DNA of 64,000 bases from Bacteroidota bacterium (lineage in GTDB: Bacteria; Bacteroidota; Bacteroidia; UKL13-3), in assembly GCA_027482225.1 (NCBI GenBank), contig JAIXWD010000020.1, positions 62,001-126,000 of the forward strand, written 5' to 3'. A program made the translations under genes and the position numbers. Below the pieces are notes generated by a model that searched no databases, was not told the origin of the DNA, and worked only from the letters and a program-made list of their open reading frames with translations. This document shows, one piece after another, positions 63,938 to 64,000 of the stretch. The number at the start of each line of letters is the position of its first letter. Within the stretch, counting starts at the first letter, position 1.

Positions 63938-63943
63938 TTATAC

Positions 63944-63953
63944 AAGTATACTT
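63944..63953 (-). promoter_or_regulatory. Palindrome AAGTATACTT upstream of the sigma gene
   Basis: A perfect 10-base palindrome six bases upstream of the sigma-factor ATG. It could be part of an autoregulated promoter or an operator. No standard -7 box was clear near it. Confidence 0.3.
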
Positions 63954-64000
63954 ACTTAAGTTCACACGATTCACTTCTTTTTGTATAAACAACAAATTAT

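Overview
The window is chromosomal DNA of an AT-rich Bacteroidota bacterium, probably from the Chitinophagales/Sphingobacteriia side of the phylum. The evidence is two proteins with type IX secretion (T9SS) C-terminal sorting domains, a TonB-dependent receptor with a carboxypeptidase-regulatory-like N-domain, DUF1599/DoxX(BT_3928)/GlmU-like/DUF5683 family genes, a linked folP-cdaA pair, and promoters of the phylum type (-33 TTTG, -7 TAnnTTTG). No rRNA, tRNA, insertion sequence, prophage or CRISPR array was seen. Gene density is high and almost every ORF is intact. pheT is cut by the left edge.

Layout: 1-10.4 kb holds housekeeping genes (pheT, cdaA-folP, DoxX protein, aroK, HU, a phosphoribosyltransferase, rpmE2, GlmU-like, tpiA). 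10.4-18.3 kb has a 1452-residue exported protein of unknown function, plsY, clpS, the two CoA-transferase subunits and mdh. 18.4-28.9 kb has a small retropepsin, a TerB-like protein, a TonB receptor with a probable iron-type operator, a methyltransferase lacking a standard start codon, a transaldolase, a fused two-domain acyltransferase (OlsF-like), DUF58, tyrS and a LYS1-like dehydrogenase. 29-41 kb has an MsbA-like exporter, a repeat-rich T9SS protein, an ABC-F protein with one degenerate ATP site, topA and an M43 T9SS protease. 41-47 kb has aroB-aroA-aroC, proline dehydrogenase and a GT-C-like membrane protein. 47-53 kb has the UPF0173 hydrolase, parA-parB, DUF5683, dapB and lepB, preceded by an intergenic region with parS-like half sites. 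53-55.6 kb has asparaginase II, a lipid kinase and a Sua5-type protein.

The most unusual region is 55.8-63.94 kb. Nine minus-strand genes are packed with gaps of 6-44 bases or short overlaps: ECF sigma factor, short one-helix anti-sigma candidate, membrane-anchored Spy/CpxP/CnrX-like sensor, PqqD-like protein, ATP-grasp ligase, DAP-decarboxylase-like PLP enzyme, a urea-transporter domain fused to an M23 metallopeptidase domain, a TPR/outer-membrane beta-barrel protein and an exported TPR protein. I infer one envelope-signal-controlled operon that makes or attaches an amino-acid-derived product and moves or processes it across the envelope. The product and signal are unknown, and this is the best candidate in the window for an undescribed system.

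Regulation visible in the sequence: several promoters have the -7 form TAnnTTcG as well as TAnnTTTG. For at least four genes the -7 box ends exactly six bases before the start codon, which predicts leaderless or nearly leaderless mRNAs. Strong hairpin terminators separate many transcription units.
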